Part shown: in pieces, positions 27,374 through 36,099 of the stretch
How the letters are laid out: each line of letters opens with the position of its first letter
How positions within the stretch are numbered: the stretch's first letter is position 1
NCBI RefSeq assembly: GCF_003386235.1
Contig: NZ_QRDZ01000042.1
Location: 23,451 to 87,450 of the forward strand
DNA length: 64,000 nt
Direction: 5' to 3'
Source of the DNA: Cohnella phaseoli
Lineage (GTDB): Bacteria > Bacillota > Bacilli > Paenibacillales > Paenibacillaceae
Notes under the pieces: generated by a model
What the model saw: only the letters and a program-made list of their open reading frames with translations
Database searches by the model: none
What the model was told of the DNA's origin: nothing
Program-made: the position numbers and the translations under genes

Positions 27374-28876
27374 TTAGTGTCCGACGATAATCGGAACTTC
27401 CACATTGTCCGTGGAATGGCCTTCCTGCTTTTTCGGCTTACGCAGCAGTAATCCTAGCGCCGCGCCCGAAACGGCCACGAAAATAAGAATAAAGAACGTG
27501 TGCCCGAAGGCGTCGGCGAAGATCGGCAGATCCGGAGCCGGCTTCTGCTGCTCCACCATCAAGTCTTGCATTCTCGTCGTCGAGATTGTCGTGAGCACGG
27601 CAACTGCGAACGACATCATCACCTGCTGCGCCGCATTCGTCAAGGACGTTACGCGGCCGACAAGGTTCAGCGGAGCGGATTGAATCAGATGCGTATTGAG
27701 CGGCATCATGAACATCCCCATCCCCGCGCCGAGCAAGCCCAGCGGCAGCATGATGGCCAGCTTGCCGTCATCCGCCGAGATGTTGGACAGCAGGAAAGCC
27801 GCGAACGTCGTGAGCGTCATGCCGATAATAACGAGCGGGCGAGCGCCGAAACGGTCGAACAGCTTACCGCCGATCGGCATGAACAATCCGGAAGCGAGCG
27901 CCTGCGGCAGCATCATCAGACCGGATTCCATCGGCGAGTATCCTTTGGCCTGCTGCAGGAACAGCGGCACGAGGAACAGCGTTCCGAACAACGCAATCTG
28001 CGACACCCATTGCACGATAATGCCTTTCGTAAAGCTGCCGGAGCGGAAAACGCGAAGCTCCAACAACGGATTCTGCTTGCGCAGCTCGGCGATGACGAAC
28101 AGGATAAGCGCGACCACGCCGACGCCGATTCCGATCATGGTCGGCAGCTCTGTCCAAGTAGACTGCCCTGTCGCCGGATCGATGCCTCCCTCGGATACGC
28201 CGTAGACGAGCGCAGCGAAAGCGAGCGGCCCGAGAATCATGCCGAGCCTGTCAAGCGAAGCCACCGACTGACCCGCGATATTCGGCAGCGTGCGGATGCC
28301 GAGAATTATTCCGATCACGCCGATCGGCAAGTTGATCAAGAAAATCCAATCCCAGCTATAGTATTCCACGAACCAGCCGGCCAGTACGGGGCCGAGAGCG
28401 GGAGCGAGCAGAATCGGAACGCCCATCATGCCCATTACCGCTCCGACCTTGCTTGGAGGAGCGAGACGGTACACGAACGCCATCGAGATCGGCACGACTA
28501 CGCCGCCGCCGATTCCCTGAACAATCCGAAACGCAATCAACAGCTCCACGCTTGTCGCCAACGCGCACAGCAACGAGCCGATCGTGAACAGCCCGATCGA
28601 GATGAGGAACACCCGCTTCGCGCCGAAGCGGTCCGACAACCAGCCTGCCAACGGAATGACCGCCGCCTGCGCAAGCGCGTAACCGATGACCGTCCACTGC
28701 ACTAGCGTAAGGTTGGGCAAGTTAAACTCCGCTTGAAGCTTAGGCAGCGCGACGTTAACGGCCGTTCCGTCCAAAATAACCATGAAAATTCCGATGATGA
28801 TCGCAACCAACGGTCCAAGAATACTGCGCATCGATATCGCGTTATCCTCTGATACCTGCGCTTTTGGGGCTGACAT
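27374..28876 (-). CDS. Drug exporter, MFS DHA2 family (14 helices, EmrB/QacA-like)
   Basis: The 500-residue protein shows the DHA2 landmarks: motif D1 'LDGTAVNVALPKLQAEF', motif A 'GWLSDRFGAKRVFLI', motif B-like 'AFRIVQGIGGG' and motif C-like 'APALGPVLAGW', with about 14 membrane helices. It should export cationic or amphiphilic toxins by proton antiport. The ATG at 28876 follows AGGAGGTTATAT; the further 24 open codons upstream are leader. It is divergent from a TetR gene and preceded by two perfect palindromes, so control by that repressor is very likely. Confidence 0.93.
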   Translation of the reverse strand: MSAPKAQVSEDNAISMRSILGPLVAIIIGIFMVILDGTAVNVALPKLQAEFNLPNLTLVQWTVIGYALAQAAVIPLAGWLSDRFGAKRVFLISIGLFTIGSLLCALATSVELLIAFRIVQGIGGGVVVPISMAFVYRLAPPSKVGAVMGMMGVPILLAPALGPVLAGWFVEYYSWDWIFLINLPIGVIGIILGIRTLPNIAGQSVASLDRLGMILGPLAFAALVYGVSEGGIDPATGQSTWTELPTMIGIGVGVVALILFVIAELRKQNPLLELRVFRSGSFTKGIIVQWVSQIALFGTLFLVPLFLQQAKGYSPMESGLMMLPQALASGLFMPIGGKLFDRFGARPLVIIGMTLTTFAAFLLSNISADDGKLAIMLPLGLLGAGMGMFMMPLNTHLIQSAPLNLVGRVTSLTNAAQQVMMSFAVAVLTTISTTRMQDLMVEQQKPAPDLPIFADAFGHTFFILIFVAVSGAALGLLLRKPKKQEGHSTDNVEVPIIVGH

Positions 28877-28996
28877 ATATAACCTCCTATCCGAATGGAG
28901 AGGCTTCCCTTGCGCGATCTCTCTCTTCCATTGACCGCCGCAAAACACAACGGTACAATAGAATCATCTGGACGCTGCAATGAGAACCCGCGTTTT

Positions 28997-29052
28997 AAGC
29001 GGACAATTGTCCGCTTCAATTCGATGTTACCGGACAATTGTCCGGATGTCAA
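28997..29052 (-). promoter_or_regulatory. MFS promoter with two perfect palindromic operators
   Basis: On the minus strand -35 TTGACA (29047-29052) and -10 TAACAT (29024-29029) are 17 bp apart. The palindrome CCGGACAATTGTCCGG (29030-29045) fills the spacer. A second palindrome, AAGCGGACAATTGTCCGCTT (28997-29016), lies just past the expected start, 31 bp centre to centre (about three helix turns). Both share GGACAATTGTCC. Repressor dimers here would block the polymerase on the exporter gene and could affect the divergent tetR. Confidence 0.82.
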
Positions 29053-29101
29053 CATGTGGCAAGCGAACTTTATTTGATGGATAATTGCGAGGTGACGCAT
29101 C

Positions 29102-29728
29102 GTGTCCGTTCGGCAGGAACGCAGAGAACGCAGAGACGCGGTCGAGAATCGTCAGCTTATTCTTCAGACCGCGCATGACCTGTTTAACGAATATGGCGTA
29201 CAGCCAGTCAGCATGCATCAGATTGCCAAGACGGCGGGGATCGGACAGGCGACCCTCTATCGGAAGTACGCCCATAAGGGCGATCTCTGTCTGGATATGC
29301 TGCATGAATACGGCAACAGGCTGATGGACGAGATCGAACGATATTTGGAAAATAATCGCGAAGCTCCAGCCTGGGAACGGCTATGGGGCATTTTGAGCTA
29401 CTGGATCGATGCGATCGAAAGCAAAGCGGAGCTGCTTATCGAGACCGAAACGAAAATGAATTGCAACGACGATCGAGGGAACTTCTTTCACTCGCCGATG
29501 TATCGATTCTCGCGGGAGAAGATTGCGAAGCTGCTGTCCGAGATCGCGACTGAAGAGGCGATATCGGATTTCGACGCCGATCTTGCGGCCCATGCGATCA
29601 TTTGCTCCATGTCTCCCGTAGGCTACTTTCAAATCAAAAAAGAACGGGGCTACACTCGCGAACAGATTAAAGAGCACTATCGCAAGCTGTGCCATCTTGC
29701 GGCACAAACGTCCTTCATCCGGCAATAG
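29102..29728 (+). CDS. TetR/AcrR-family repressor of the divergent drug exporter
   Basis: The 208-residue protein has a TetR helix-turn-helix ('PVSMHQIAKTAGIGQATLYRKYAHKGDL'-type core at about 35-60) and an all-helical ligand-binding domain of normal length. The start is a GTG at 29102 preceded by GAGGTGA. It is transcribed away from the DHA2 exporter, and the gap holds two copies of the palindrome GGACAATTGTCC, so it is almost certainly the local repressor. Which compound releases it cannot be read from the sequence. A bidirectional terminator follows. Confidence 0.88.
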   Translation: MSVRQERRERRDAVENRQLILQTAHDLFNEYGVQPVSMHQIAKTAGIGQATLYRKYAHKGDLCLDMLHEYGNRLMDEIERYLENNREAPAWERLWGILSYWIDAIESKAELLIETETKMNCNDDRGNFFHSPMYRFSREKIAKLLSEIATEEAISDFDADLAAHAIICSMSPVGYFQIKKERGYTREQIKEHYRKLCHLAAQTSFIRQ

Positions 29729-29752
29729 GCTTAGTTAGCGCTCGCCCCATGC

Positions 29753-29803
29753 AAAAGGTCGAACTCGGGCAGAAACGAATTTCTGCCGAAGTTCGACCTT
29801 TTT
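29753..29803. terminator. Bidirectional hairpin terminator
   Basis: AAAAGGTCGAACT and AGTTCGACCTTTTT enclose an inner GGCAGAAA/TTTCTGCC stem. It ends the tetR gene (plus) and the PAP2 gene (minus), which converge. Confidence 0.88.
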
Positions 29804-29809
29804 CCTTGG

Positions 29810-30469
29810 TTAGGCCCCGAAGGTTCCCTTCTGACGCTCGCGCGCCAGCTTTGCTTTCCGTTCGACCAGAATAATGGCCGCCGTCACCACTTCAACAACG
29901 AAGATCGCTCCCAGCACGTCCATAATGACATGTTGTTTCACGAATAAGGTGGACATAATGATAAGGCTGGACATCCCGGTAATGAGCGTTAAATTCCATT
30001 TGTTGCGGAACGAGCTCGTCCAGATAGCCCTCATGACCATGTAGCTGGAGAAGCAATGGATGCTTGGAAAGCAGTTATAGGGCTGATCCCGATTGTAAAT
30101 GTACCGCATCAGCCAGGAGAACGGATCGTCTCCGATAACGGGAGGACGAGCAACCGTCGTCTGGAATACCGAATAAATCAAGTAGCACAGCAGCGCGCAA
30201 ATCGCGTAGGTCATCAGGTTGCGGTAGTATACGCTAATATCCTTTTTGAAGAAATAGAACAGACAGACATAGATGTAAAAAATCCAAACCGAGTAAGGCA
30301 GCGCAAACCATTTAAGGTAAGGAATGGCCTCGTCCGCCGCCATCGCCAAGCTGTACACTTCCTGATTTTCGATGTTGTTCGTTAACGCGTACATCCAGCC
30401 CAGAACGGGAAACATCAGCATCAGCAGCAACGGCGAGTACTTTCTCCAATTCATGCTTTTAAGGTTCAC
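29810..30469 (-). CDS. PAP2-superfamily membrane phosphatase/phosphotransferase
   Basis: This 219-residue protein has about six helices and the three PAP2 motifs: 'ARPP' (107-110), 'PSIHCFSS' (His138) and 'KQHVIMDVLGA' (His180, Asp184). The active site should face the outside and cleave or transfer a lipid-phosphate group. The start is a GTG at 30469 after GGGGGG. It follows the LTA-synthase-like gene by 38 nt on the same strand, suggesting a joint role in polyglycerolphosphate or lipid-carrier turnover; the substrate itself is unknown. Confidence 0.82.
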   Translation of the reverse strand: MNLKSMNWRKYSPLLLMLMFPVLGWMYALTNNIENQEVYSLAMAADEAIPYLKWFALPYSVWIFYIYVCLFYFFKKDISVYYRNLMTYAICALLCYLIYSVFQTTVARPPVIGDDPFSWLMRYIYNRDQPYNCFPSIHCFSSYMVMRAIWTSSFRNKWNLTLITGMSSLIIMSTLFVKQHVIMDVLGAIFVVEVVTAAIILVERKAKLARERQKGTFGA

Positions 30470-30507
30470 GCACTAACCCCCCATTTTATATCTATAGCGC
30501 CAACCGT

Positions 30508-32358
30508 TTATTCATGCTTCGGCAAATGACTGACATAGCTGTTCGAAAGCCGCAAAAGCTCCAACGCACGATCATATTCATCTTGCGTAGAATCTGTTCC
30601 GGTCGGCTCGGCGCCGTCAAACGGATAGCTGACTCCGTCCTCGTAGCCGATTCCCGGCACAAAAATGCCCTTGCCGTTTACGAACGATCCCGAAGGCAAA
30701 TAATATCTTTGCGGCAGTACGTTTTCCGTATTGTTCAGCAGATCCTGACCGAAATGAATATGGCCTTTAAGCGAAACGCCGAGAAGATTGGCAAGCGTCG
30801 GGAAGATGTCCGCTTGTCCGCCCGTCTGCGGGAACGTTTGCGGGTCGGTCACATTAGGGGACGCGACGATCAGCGGAATATTAAGCATCTCGGTAAATTG
30901 ATATTCGTGACCGTAAATTTCCGTCATTAGTTTTTTCTCATGATCGGTAAGCGAGTAGATCGGCAGTCCGAGATGGTCTCCGTATATGACCAGCACCGTA
31001 TTATCCCAGAGTCCTTGCTGCTTCAGTCTCTCGATGAACTGCCCCAGGGCGTAATCCGTATAATTCTGAGCTTGAATGTAATGGCCGACGAGCGTGTCGC
31101 GATAACGCTCCGGAAGCTCGAAGCGGACTTTGCGCTCCGGGATGTTGAACGGATGGTGAGAAGACATAGAAATGATCTGCGCGTAAAAAGGCTTGCCCGT
31201 CTGGCTCATCTTCAGCAGCTCGTCAGTCGTCTTCTCGTACAGCACTTCATCCGAAGGACCGAAAAACACAATATCGTCGTCTCCAAAAAACTCGGCATCG
31301 TAATAACGCTGGAATCCAAGCCCTTTGTACAGCTCCTTGCGGTTCCAGAATTGCACGTCGTTCGTATGGAACGTGGCCGTCTGATAGCCGTGCTCGGCAA
31401 GCTTCTTGGGCATGCTCGGCAAATCCAGGCTGCCGTACTCCTGCGCAGCCGCCCCGTATTGGGGAATATAGAAGGAGGTGTTGACGACGAATTCCGCATC
31501 CGACGTATTTCCTTGCCCGACCTGCTGGTAAAAGTGCGAGAAATAGAAATTCTCTCTCGCAAGCTTGTTCATGACAGGCGTAACTTCTTTTCCGTCGATT
31601 TTGCGGTCGATCAGGAAATTCTGGAACGCCTCAAGCTGAAGCACGATTACGTTTTTCCCTTTTGCCGCTCCCCAATAGAGCGGCGTAGCCGGTTCGTTGA
31701 CGCCTTTAAGCGCGGCAATCGTCTCCTCCGTCACCTTGTCCGGAGCTTCGATCTCCTGCGTGGCGCTAGCGATAACCGCATAAGCTTCGTAATTCAAAAT
31801 GCCCATGTTCTCGGCTTGCTTCAGCTCGTTGATGCTGTCGCTGTGCGTCCATACCGTCGAGACGCTGCCGATCAACGAAACGGCGAACACCGCCGAGACC
31901 AGCGCGCTGCGTTCCCTGATCGCCAATGATTTGGCCCAGCCTCTGAACCTGCGGTTCATGTACAGCAGCAAGAACACGACAATATCGGTATAAATGAACA
32001 GGAAGTAAGGATGCATCAAGGAGAAGACGCTTCCCTTCACTTCCGTCACCTGATTGACTTGTTGAAGTGCGTGATAGGTCACGATAACGCCGAAGTACTT
32101 GTAGTACATAATTACGGCGAAGTAGATCGACGTGACGAAAATGTTCACCGTCAAGTAGACGCCCAGCTTCCGCTTCGGCGCAAACCATTCGATCAAGCAA
32201 AACAGCACCCACACCGACGGTATCCCCGTCGCCAGCTGCAGCCAGATCGAAGCCCCGTCGAATACGACAAGCCGAGCCAGAAGAATTTTGAGCACCATAA
32301 TGAGAGAGAAGAACACGAATGGCTTGGACAGCCAGCCTCTCCATTTGGAAGCTTCCAT
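30508..32358 (-). CDS. LTA synthase-family sulfatase-type membrane protein
   Basis: The 616-residue protein has five N-terminal helices and a C-terminal extracellular sulfatase domain. Metal and catalytic residues expected from LtaS are visible: Glu243 in 'VLQLEAFQNF', the nucleophile Thr285 in 'GNTSDAEF', and Asp-His in 'VIYGDHLGLP'. LtaS enzymes polymerise glycerolphosphate from phosphatidylglycerol onto a glycolipid anchor. The ATG at 32358 follows GGGGGTG. It is the first gene of a pair with the PAP2 protein. Whether it is a polymerase or a primase-type paralogue cannot be decided here. Confidence 0.9.
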   Translation of the reverse strand: MEASKWRGWLSKPFVFFSLIMVLKILLARLVVFDGASIWLQLATGIPSVWVLFCLIEWFAPKRKLGVYLTVNIFVTSIYFAVIMYYKYFGVIVTYHALQQVNQVTEVKGSVFSLMHPYFLFIYTDIVVFLLLYMNRRFRGWAKSLAIRERSALVSAVFAVSLIGSVSTVWTHSDSINELKQAENMGILNYEAYAVIASATQEIEAPDKVTEETIAALKGVNEPATPLYWGAAKGKNVIVLQLEAFQNFLIDRKIDGKEVTPVMNKLARENFYFSHFYQQVGQGNTSDAEFVVNTSFYIPQYGAAAQEYGSLDLPSMPKKLAEHGYQTATFHTNDVQFWNRKELYKGLGFQRYYDAEFFGDDDIVFFGPSDEVLYEKTTDELLKMSQTGKPFYAQIISMSSHHPFNIPERKVRFELPERYRDTLVGHYIQAQNYTDYALGQFIERLKQQGLWDNTVLVIYGDHLGLPIYSLTDHEKKLMTEIYGHEYQFTEMLNIPLIVASPNVTDPQTFPQTGGQADIFPTLANLLGVSLKGHIHFGQDLLNNTENVLPQRYYLPSGSFVNGKGIFVPGIGYEDGVSYPFDGAEPTGTDSTQDEYDRALELLRLSNSYVSHLPKHE

Positions 32359-32383
32359 TTCCGTTCACCCCCGAACCCTACTA

Positions 32384-32412
32384 ATTATACAATAATGTTA
32401 ACTGAGCGTTAA
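32384..32412 (-). promoter_or_regulatory. Promoter of the LTA synthase-like operon
   Basis: Minus strand: -35 TTAACG (32407-32412), 17 bp, -10 TATAAT (32384-32389), about 25 nt before the start codon. Confidence 0.65.
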
Positions 32413-32442
32413 AGTCTTACATGCAGGAAGATTACCTAAAGG

Positions 32443-32472
32443 TTGGCTAAAGAAATTCGCTTCGCGTATAAT
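32443..32472 (+). promoter_or_regulatory. Promoter of the 98-residue hypothetical gene
   Basis: Plus strand: -35 TTGGCT (32443-32448), 18 bp, perfect -10 TATAAT (32467-32472). It is divergent from the LTA synthase promoter. Confidence 0.7.
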
Positions 32473-32503
32473 GCAAGCATAAACTTCGAAAGGGGCGCTC
32501 CCT

Positions 32504-32800
32504 ATGGCGATTTCCTATACAAGATCCTATGATCATATTCTGGACGATTTGTCCCGCGCGCTTACGACCGTTCCGCAATTTTACGAAGCGTTCGAAATGG
32601 AGGAAGCCGACTGGCGCGAGCTGACGGAGGGCGAGCGCGAAGTATGCGTACGCACGCTCGCCGACGATCTATTCTACCTGCTCGGCTCCGAGCCTTCCGC
32701 TGAAGTGGGATTGGGCACGGCGGAATACGATTCTGGCCATGCGATCATCAAGATCACGGCCGACACTCAGCTCGTTCACGTCATTGCTTTGCGCGAATAA
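32504..32800 (+). CDS. Small acidic hypothetical protein
   Basis: I do not recognise this 98-residue protein. It is acidic, has no membrane segment, signal peptide or Cys cluster, and reads as a compact helix-rich N-terminal half followed by a beta-type C-terminal half ('HAIIKITADTQLVHVIAL'). It is real by position: good promoter, AAAGGGGCG before the ATG at 32504, and normal codon use. Its last 20 nt overlap the 3' end of the convergent LplT-like gene, so the two transcripts can pair at their ends. Confidence 0.75.
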   Translation: MAISYTRSYDHILDDLSRALTTVPQFYEAFEMEEADWRELTEGEREVCVRTLADDLFYLLGSEPSAEVGLGTAEYDSGHAIIKITADTQLVHVIALRE

Positions 32801-33992
32801 GCGCATAGCTCTCCCGAATACGGCCGAACTGGAACGCCAAGTAGATGAAGAACAGCGTCAATACTGCGCCGATGCCGACGACCGAATGATTGACGGGCAC
32901 CTCGAGCTTTCTGAGCGTTAAGTACAGGAACAGGCCCACGACTGTCAGCGAGTTCTCAACGAAGTTCTGGACGGCGATCGTTCTGCCCGGGCCGACGAGG
33001 GCTTTGCCCTCCTCCTGCAGCATCGTGTTCAACGGAATAAGGAATATGCCGCCCATAATGCCTGTGATGAACAGGAGCGTCACCGTCAGCCAGAGCTCGT
33101 TCGTAAAGTTCGCGGCCATGACCGCGGCGACCATCGCAATTCCGTAGAAATATCCGCGATATAGTTTACCTTCGGGAACCAGCTTCGGCGTCAACCAGGC
33201 GCTGAGCACGACCCCGAGCGCCGTAACGCCGATAATCATCGATTGCTGGTCGGTATCCACGATGCCCAGATTAAGCGGCAGCCAGGCAATCAGAGCGATT
33301 CTCAGCACGGACGCCGTCAGCCAGAACGCTCCCGTGCCGATCAACGAGAACCGGCTTCGACGACTGCGGAACAGCTTGATCGTATCGCGGAAAAACTGTC
33401 CGGAAGCCTCCCGGTATCGGATGTCGGGATTGCCGGACTTAGCCGGCACCAGGAAAGTCATGGCAAGCGACAGCAAGTATATGAATAAGCAGACGAGAAT
33501 TGCCGGCAGGTCGGAGCGGGCGGCCAAGAAGCCTCCCGCTACCGTGCCGAGCAGAATGGCGAGTATCGTCGAGCCCTCCACCTGGGCGTTGGCCCTCAGC
33601 AGCTCTCTCTCCGACTTTGTCAGCTCCGACAATATTCCGTATTTGCCCGGAGAGTACACGACCGCCCCTACGCCCACGAAGAAATAACAAAGCGCCGGAG
33701 GCAGCCCGAACAGCAGCAGGGCGATGCCGGTCGCTTTCAAGATGTTGCCCAGCAGCAATACATGCGATTTCGCCTTCTTGTCCGCGAACGCTCCTACGAT
33801 GGGCGCAAGAACGACGTATGCGATGAGAAAAGCCATTTGAATGTAGGTGACCATGCCGTCCGGATCAGCCGCGCCTTCGCGCTTCACCAAACCTACGATC
33901 AGGAAGAAATTCAAATTATCTGCGAATGCGCTAAGAAATTGAGTCCATACGACCGCGTTAAGCGGTTTTATTTTTCTAAAGAGAGCAAGCAA
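32781..33992 (-). CDS. MFS transporter resembling the lysophospholipid transporter LplT
   Basis: The 403-residue protein has about 12 helices and the LplT-like features 'FLSAFADNLNFF' in helix 1, 'APIVGAFADKKAKSHVLL' (motif A) and 'SPGKYGILSELT'. LplT flips lysophospholipids inward for re-acylation in Gram-negative bacteria, so the role in this Firmicute is uncertain. The start is a TTG at 33992, 5-6 nt after GGTGGGAA. A promoter with TATAAT lies just upstream. The gene converges on the small hypothetical gene and overlaps it by 20 nt. Confidence 0.85.
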   Translation of the reverse strand: MLALFRKIKPLNAVVWTQFLSAFADNLNFFLIVGLVKREGAADPDGMVTYIQMAFLIAYVVLAPIVGAFADKKAKSHVLLLGNILKATGIALLLFGLPPALCYFFVGVGAVVYSPGKYGILSELTKSERELLRANAQVEGSTILAILLGTVAGGFLAARSDLPAILVCLFIYLLSLAMTFLVPAKSGNPDIRYREASGQFFRDTIKLFRSRRSRFSLIGTGAFWLTASVLRIALIAWLPLNLGIVDTDQQSMIIGVTALGVVLSAWLTPKLVPEGKLYRGYFYGIAMVAAVMAANFTNELWLTVTLLFITGIMGGIFLIPLNTMLQEEGKALVGPGRTIAVQNFVENSLTVVGLFLYLTLRKLEVPVNHSVVGIGAVLTLFFIYLAFQFGRIRESYALIRAKQ

Positions 33993-34022
33993 AACTTCCC
34001 ACCCTTTCGTATCAGCCCCCTT

Positions 34023-34050
34023 ATTATACTCTTTCCCCCTTGATTGACAA
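34023..34050 (-). promoter_or_regulatory. Promoter of the LplT-like gene
   Basis: Minus strand: -35 TTGTCA (34045-34050), 16 bp, -10 TATAAT (34023-34028). The stretch from here to about 34300 holds no gene I can support. Confidence 0.7.
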
Positions 34051-34311
34051 CAATAAGATGCGGCGGAAGCCCCGAGCCTCCGAATCTGTCCGTACCGTCC
34101 GGAACTGCTGTATAGGCTATAGACGGAAAAACGGGACTAAAAGTTACATTCTGGGAAAGCGCCTTCAAATAATTGAGCGGATTGACAGCCGGGCGCCCAA
34201 CCAATCGCCGGAGTCTTCCCACAAAATTAGTACCCGCATCCGCTCCATTCGTCACAGTTCGATCGAGACGGGACGGCGTCTACACCTCTCAAGACCTATG
34301 TAAAAACGCAA

Positions 34312-34404
34312 CTAAAGACCGCAACCCTCTTGGCGACTTTAGGCTCCGCGGCTGTTTTCAAGCCATTCCCGATTATGGTTAGCTTATTAGGATGCCTGAC
34401 GGGC
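34312..34404 (+). other. Possible structured leader RNA upstream of the SLH gene
   Basis: The 110 nt before the SLH start can form a CTAAAG/CTTTAG stem (34312-34317 with 34337-34342), a GGCT-N7-AGCC hairpin (34350-34364) and a small GCC/GGC hairpin just before the ribosome binding site. Order and spacing recall a regulatory leader, but the strict consensus of c-di-GMP-I, c-di-AMP or other classes I know is not met. Class and even reality are open. Confidence 0.3.
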
Positions 34405-34427
34405 AAATGAGAAACAGGAGGATCTTC

Positions 34428-35657
34428 ATGCGTCGTTTTACATTTTTCGCTATTCTAATCGCACTAATTAGCACGGGGAGTTCGGCCTATGCGCAAAGCG
34501 CTTCCAAAAGTCCCTTCACCGACATTCGGGGACATTGGGCCGAGAACACGATTGTCGAAATGGTGTCCAGAGGCATACTGGACGGTTATCCGGACGGAAC
34601 GTTCCGGCCCGACGCCCCCGTAAAAGTTGACCAATTCATCAAGATGCTCATACTCTCCTATACCGACCTGCACCAGAACGGCGAGCGGAGCTGGAATTCG
34701 TCGTTTCTGCAAAGCCTCAGCGCGGAAAACCAGACGATCGTCAAGCAGGATTACCGGTATTTCGACTTCAAGCCGGCGACAACCGGATATTGGGCGAAGC
34801 CCTTTATCGATGTCGCCAGCGATCTGCATTTCCTGAACCGGAGCCGCTACAGCGACTTCCAGAACGACATGACGCGCGAGAACGTAGCGGAAGTCATCTA
34901 TTACACGCTTCAGGAGACCGAATTTCTGGAGGATTCCCAATTCAGCAGACAGCTTGCCGAAGCTTACGGGGATTTGATGAGCGCATCGGAGCGTGAGCAG
35001 AAGTTCATAGCGGAGGCGCTGGTGAAGGGCATCATGCAGGGGTATCCGAACGGCTATTTCGGCGTCGGAGATAAAGTGACAAGAGCTCAGTCTCTCGTGC
35101 TGCTGAACCGGTTGACGGACAAAAAGACTCGCATCGCCGTAAAGTCTGCCGACAACAGCGATCTACAGCTGTCCGTTCCGACCGTCGGCGGCGGCACTCG
35201 CGTTATCGTGTTCCCGGATCGCAGAATGCGCGACGCCTACGAGGTGCTTAAGCAAGCGGGCGCGCTGCGCGGCTCGAACCACGACTTGCTGGATACGCGG
35301 CTTAGACTGTTTAAGGATCAGAAGGAAAAGGACGCCGTCCTGGCCGCCTCCGTATCGGACAAGGTGCAGGAGGAGACGGCGCTGTGGCTTGATCCGCAGT
35401 ACAACACGTACGGCATAACGATCCGGCTGCGCGAAGGCACCTTGGCGCGCAACCAGGAAGCGATCGAAGCGTTCGCCAACTACTTGTTCAGCTACAATTC
35501 GGCAACGTTCCGCGAACGCTTCAACGACATCTGCGGCAAAGTCGCATCCGGCAGCAAAGTGGCCTCCCAGCAGCTCGAGATCGCAGACGACAAGGTTGAC
35601 GTTCTCGTCGATCTGACGGCCAAAACGGTCATTTTCTCCATTAGCAAGAAGAGTTAA
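34428..35657 (+). CDS. Secreted S-layer-homology (SLH) domain protein
   Basis: The ATG at 34428 has AGGAGG 6 nt upstream, giving 409 residues. A signal peptide ends near residue 22 ('AYA-QS'). Three SLH repeats follow: a canonical one ('FTDIRGHWAENTI...GILDGYPDGTFRPDAPV', about 27-70), a divergent middle one ('YWAKPFIDVASDLHFLNRS') and a third ('ALVKGIMQGYPNGYFGVGDKVTRAQ', about 200-235). These bind pyruvylated cell-wall polymer and hold the protein on the wall. The last 170 residues have no motif I recognise; they contain 'ETALWLDPQYNTYGITIRL'. A strong terminator follows. Confidence 0.9.
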   Translation: MRRFTFFAILIALISTGSSAYAQSASKSPFTDIRGHWAENTIVEMVSRGILDGYPDGTFRPDAPVKVDQFIKMLILSYTDLHQNGERSWNSSFLQSLSAENQTIVKQDYRYFDFKPATTGYWAKPFIDVASDLHFLNRSRYSDFQNDMTRENVAEVIYYTLQETEFLEDSQFSRQLAEAYGDLMSASEREQKFIAEALVKGIMQGYPNGYFGVGDKVTRAQSLVLLNRLTDKKTRIAVKSADNSDLQLSVPTVGGGTRVIVFPDRRMRDAYEVLKQAGALRGSNHDLLDTRLRLFKDQKEKDAVLAASVSDKVQEETALWLDPQYNTYGITIRLREGTLARNQEAIEAFANYLFSYNSATFRERFNDICGKVASGSKVASQQLEIADDKVDVLVDLTAKTVIFSISKKS

Positions 35658-35746
35658 CATGGCTCTCTCGAGGTAACGTAACCGCGAGGTAACCAACGCA
35701 AGGTCGGAGATTTGAGCACCGATTGACATTTCCCGCCCTATTGAAA

Positions 35747-35801
35747 TGAAAAGCATGTATTTTCTTGCAGGCGTTGGCCTTCGGAAGATACATGCTTTTT
35801 T
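35747..35801 (+). terminator. Terminator of the SLH gene
   Basis: GAAAAGCATGTATTTTC and GAAGATACATGCTTTT form a long stem closed by a loop of about 20 nt and ending in TTTTTT on the plus strand. Confidence 0.85.
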
Positions 35802-36050
35802 CCTATGTGGGAAGCCCCGCGGTAGCGTCAAGATAAGCACTCCTCACGGTCTTATCCGCACTCCACGCCCTTCCTCTTTAGCCGAAAATAGCGCGGAACC
35901 AAACAGCTGAAATTGTTGCTCCAACGGGCATTTCCCGCTGATCAACGAGAAAGTTCGTCTAACATTTAACGTCGCTACCCGCATCGCATCGAATCGCGGC
36001 TCAGTACAAAGCAGCCCGTTCCTCTGGCCCATGCCGCGCTTCCGACACAT
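35802..36050. other. Non-coding gap, nothing recognised
   Basis: Between the SLH terminator and the cold-shock terminator I see no promoter, repeat or coding frame that I can support. Confidence 0.5.
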
Positions 36051-36086
36051 AAAAAAGAGACCCCCGACTTTCGTCAGGAGTCTCTT
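36051..36086 (-). terminator. Terminator of the cold shock gene
   Basis: On the minus strand GAGACTCCTGAC pairs with the complementary GGGGGTCTC arm around GAAA and is followed by TTTTTT. Confidence 0.85.
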
Positions 36087-36099
36087 CGGCGAGTTAAGC

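Noticed and set aside
33968..34255. 95-codon minus-strand frame with protein-like look
   Set aside because: It contains the LplT promoter and runs through the true start of that gene in another frame; no ribosome binding site.
34312..34404. c-di-GMP-I riboswitch
   Set aside because: The conserved GGCAAACC and GACGCAAAGC elements are not found, so only an unclassified leader is claimed, at low confidence.
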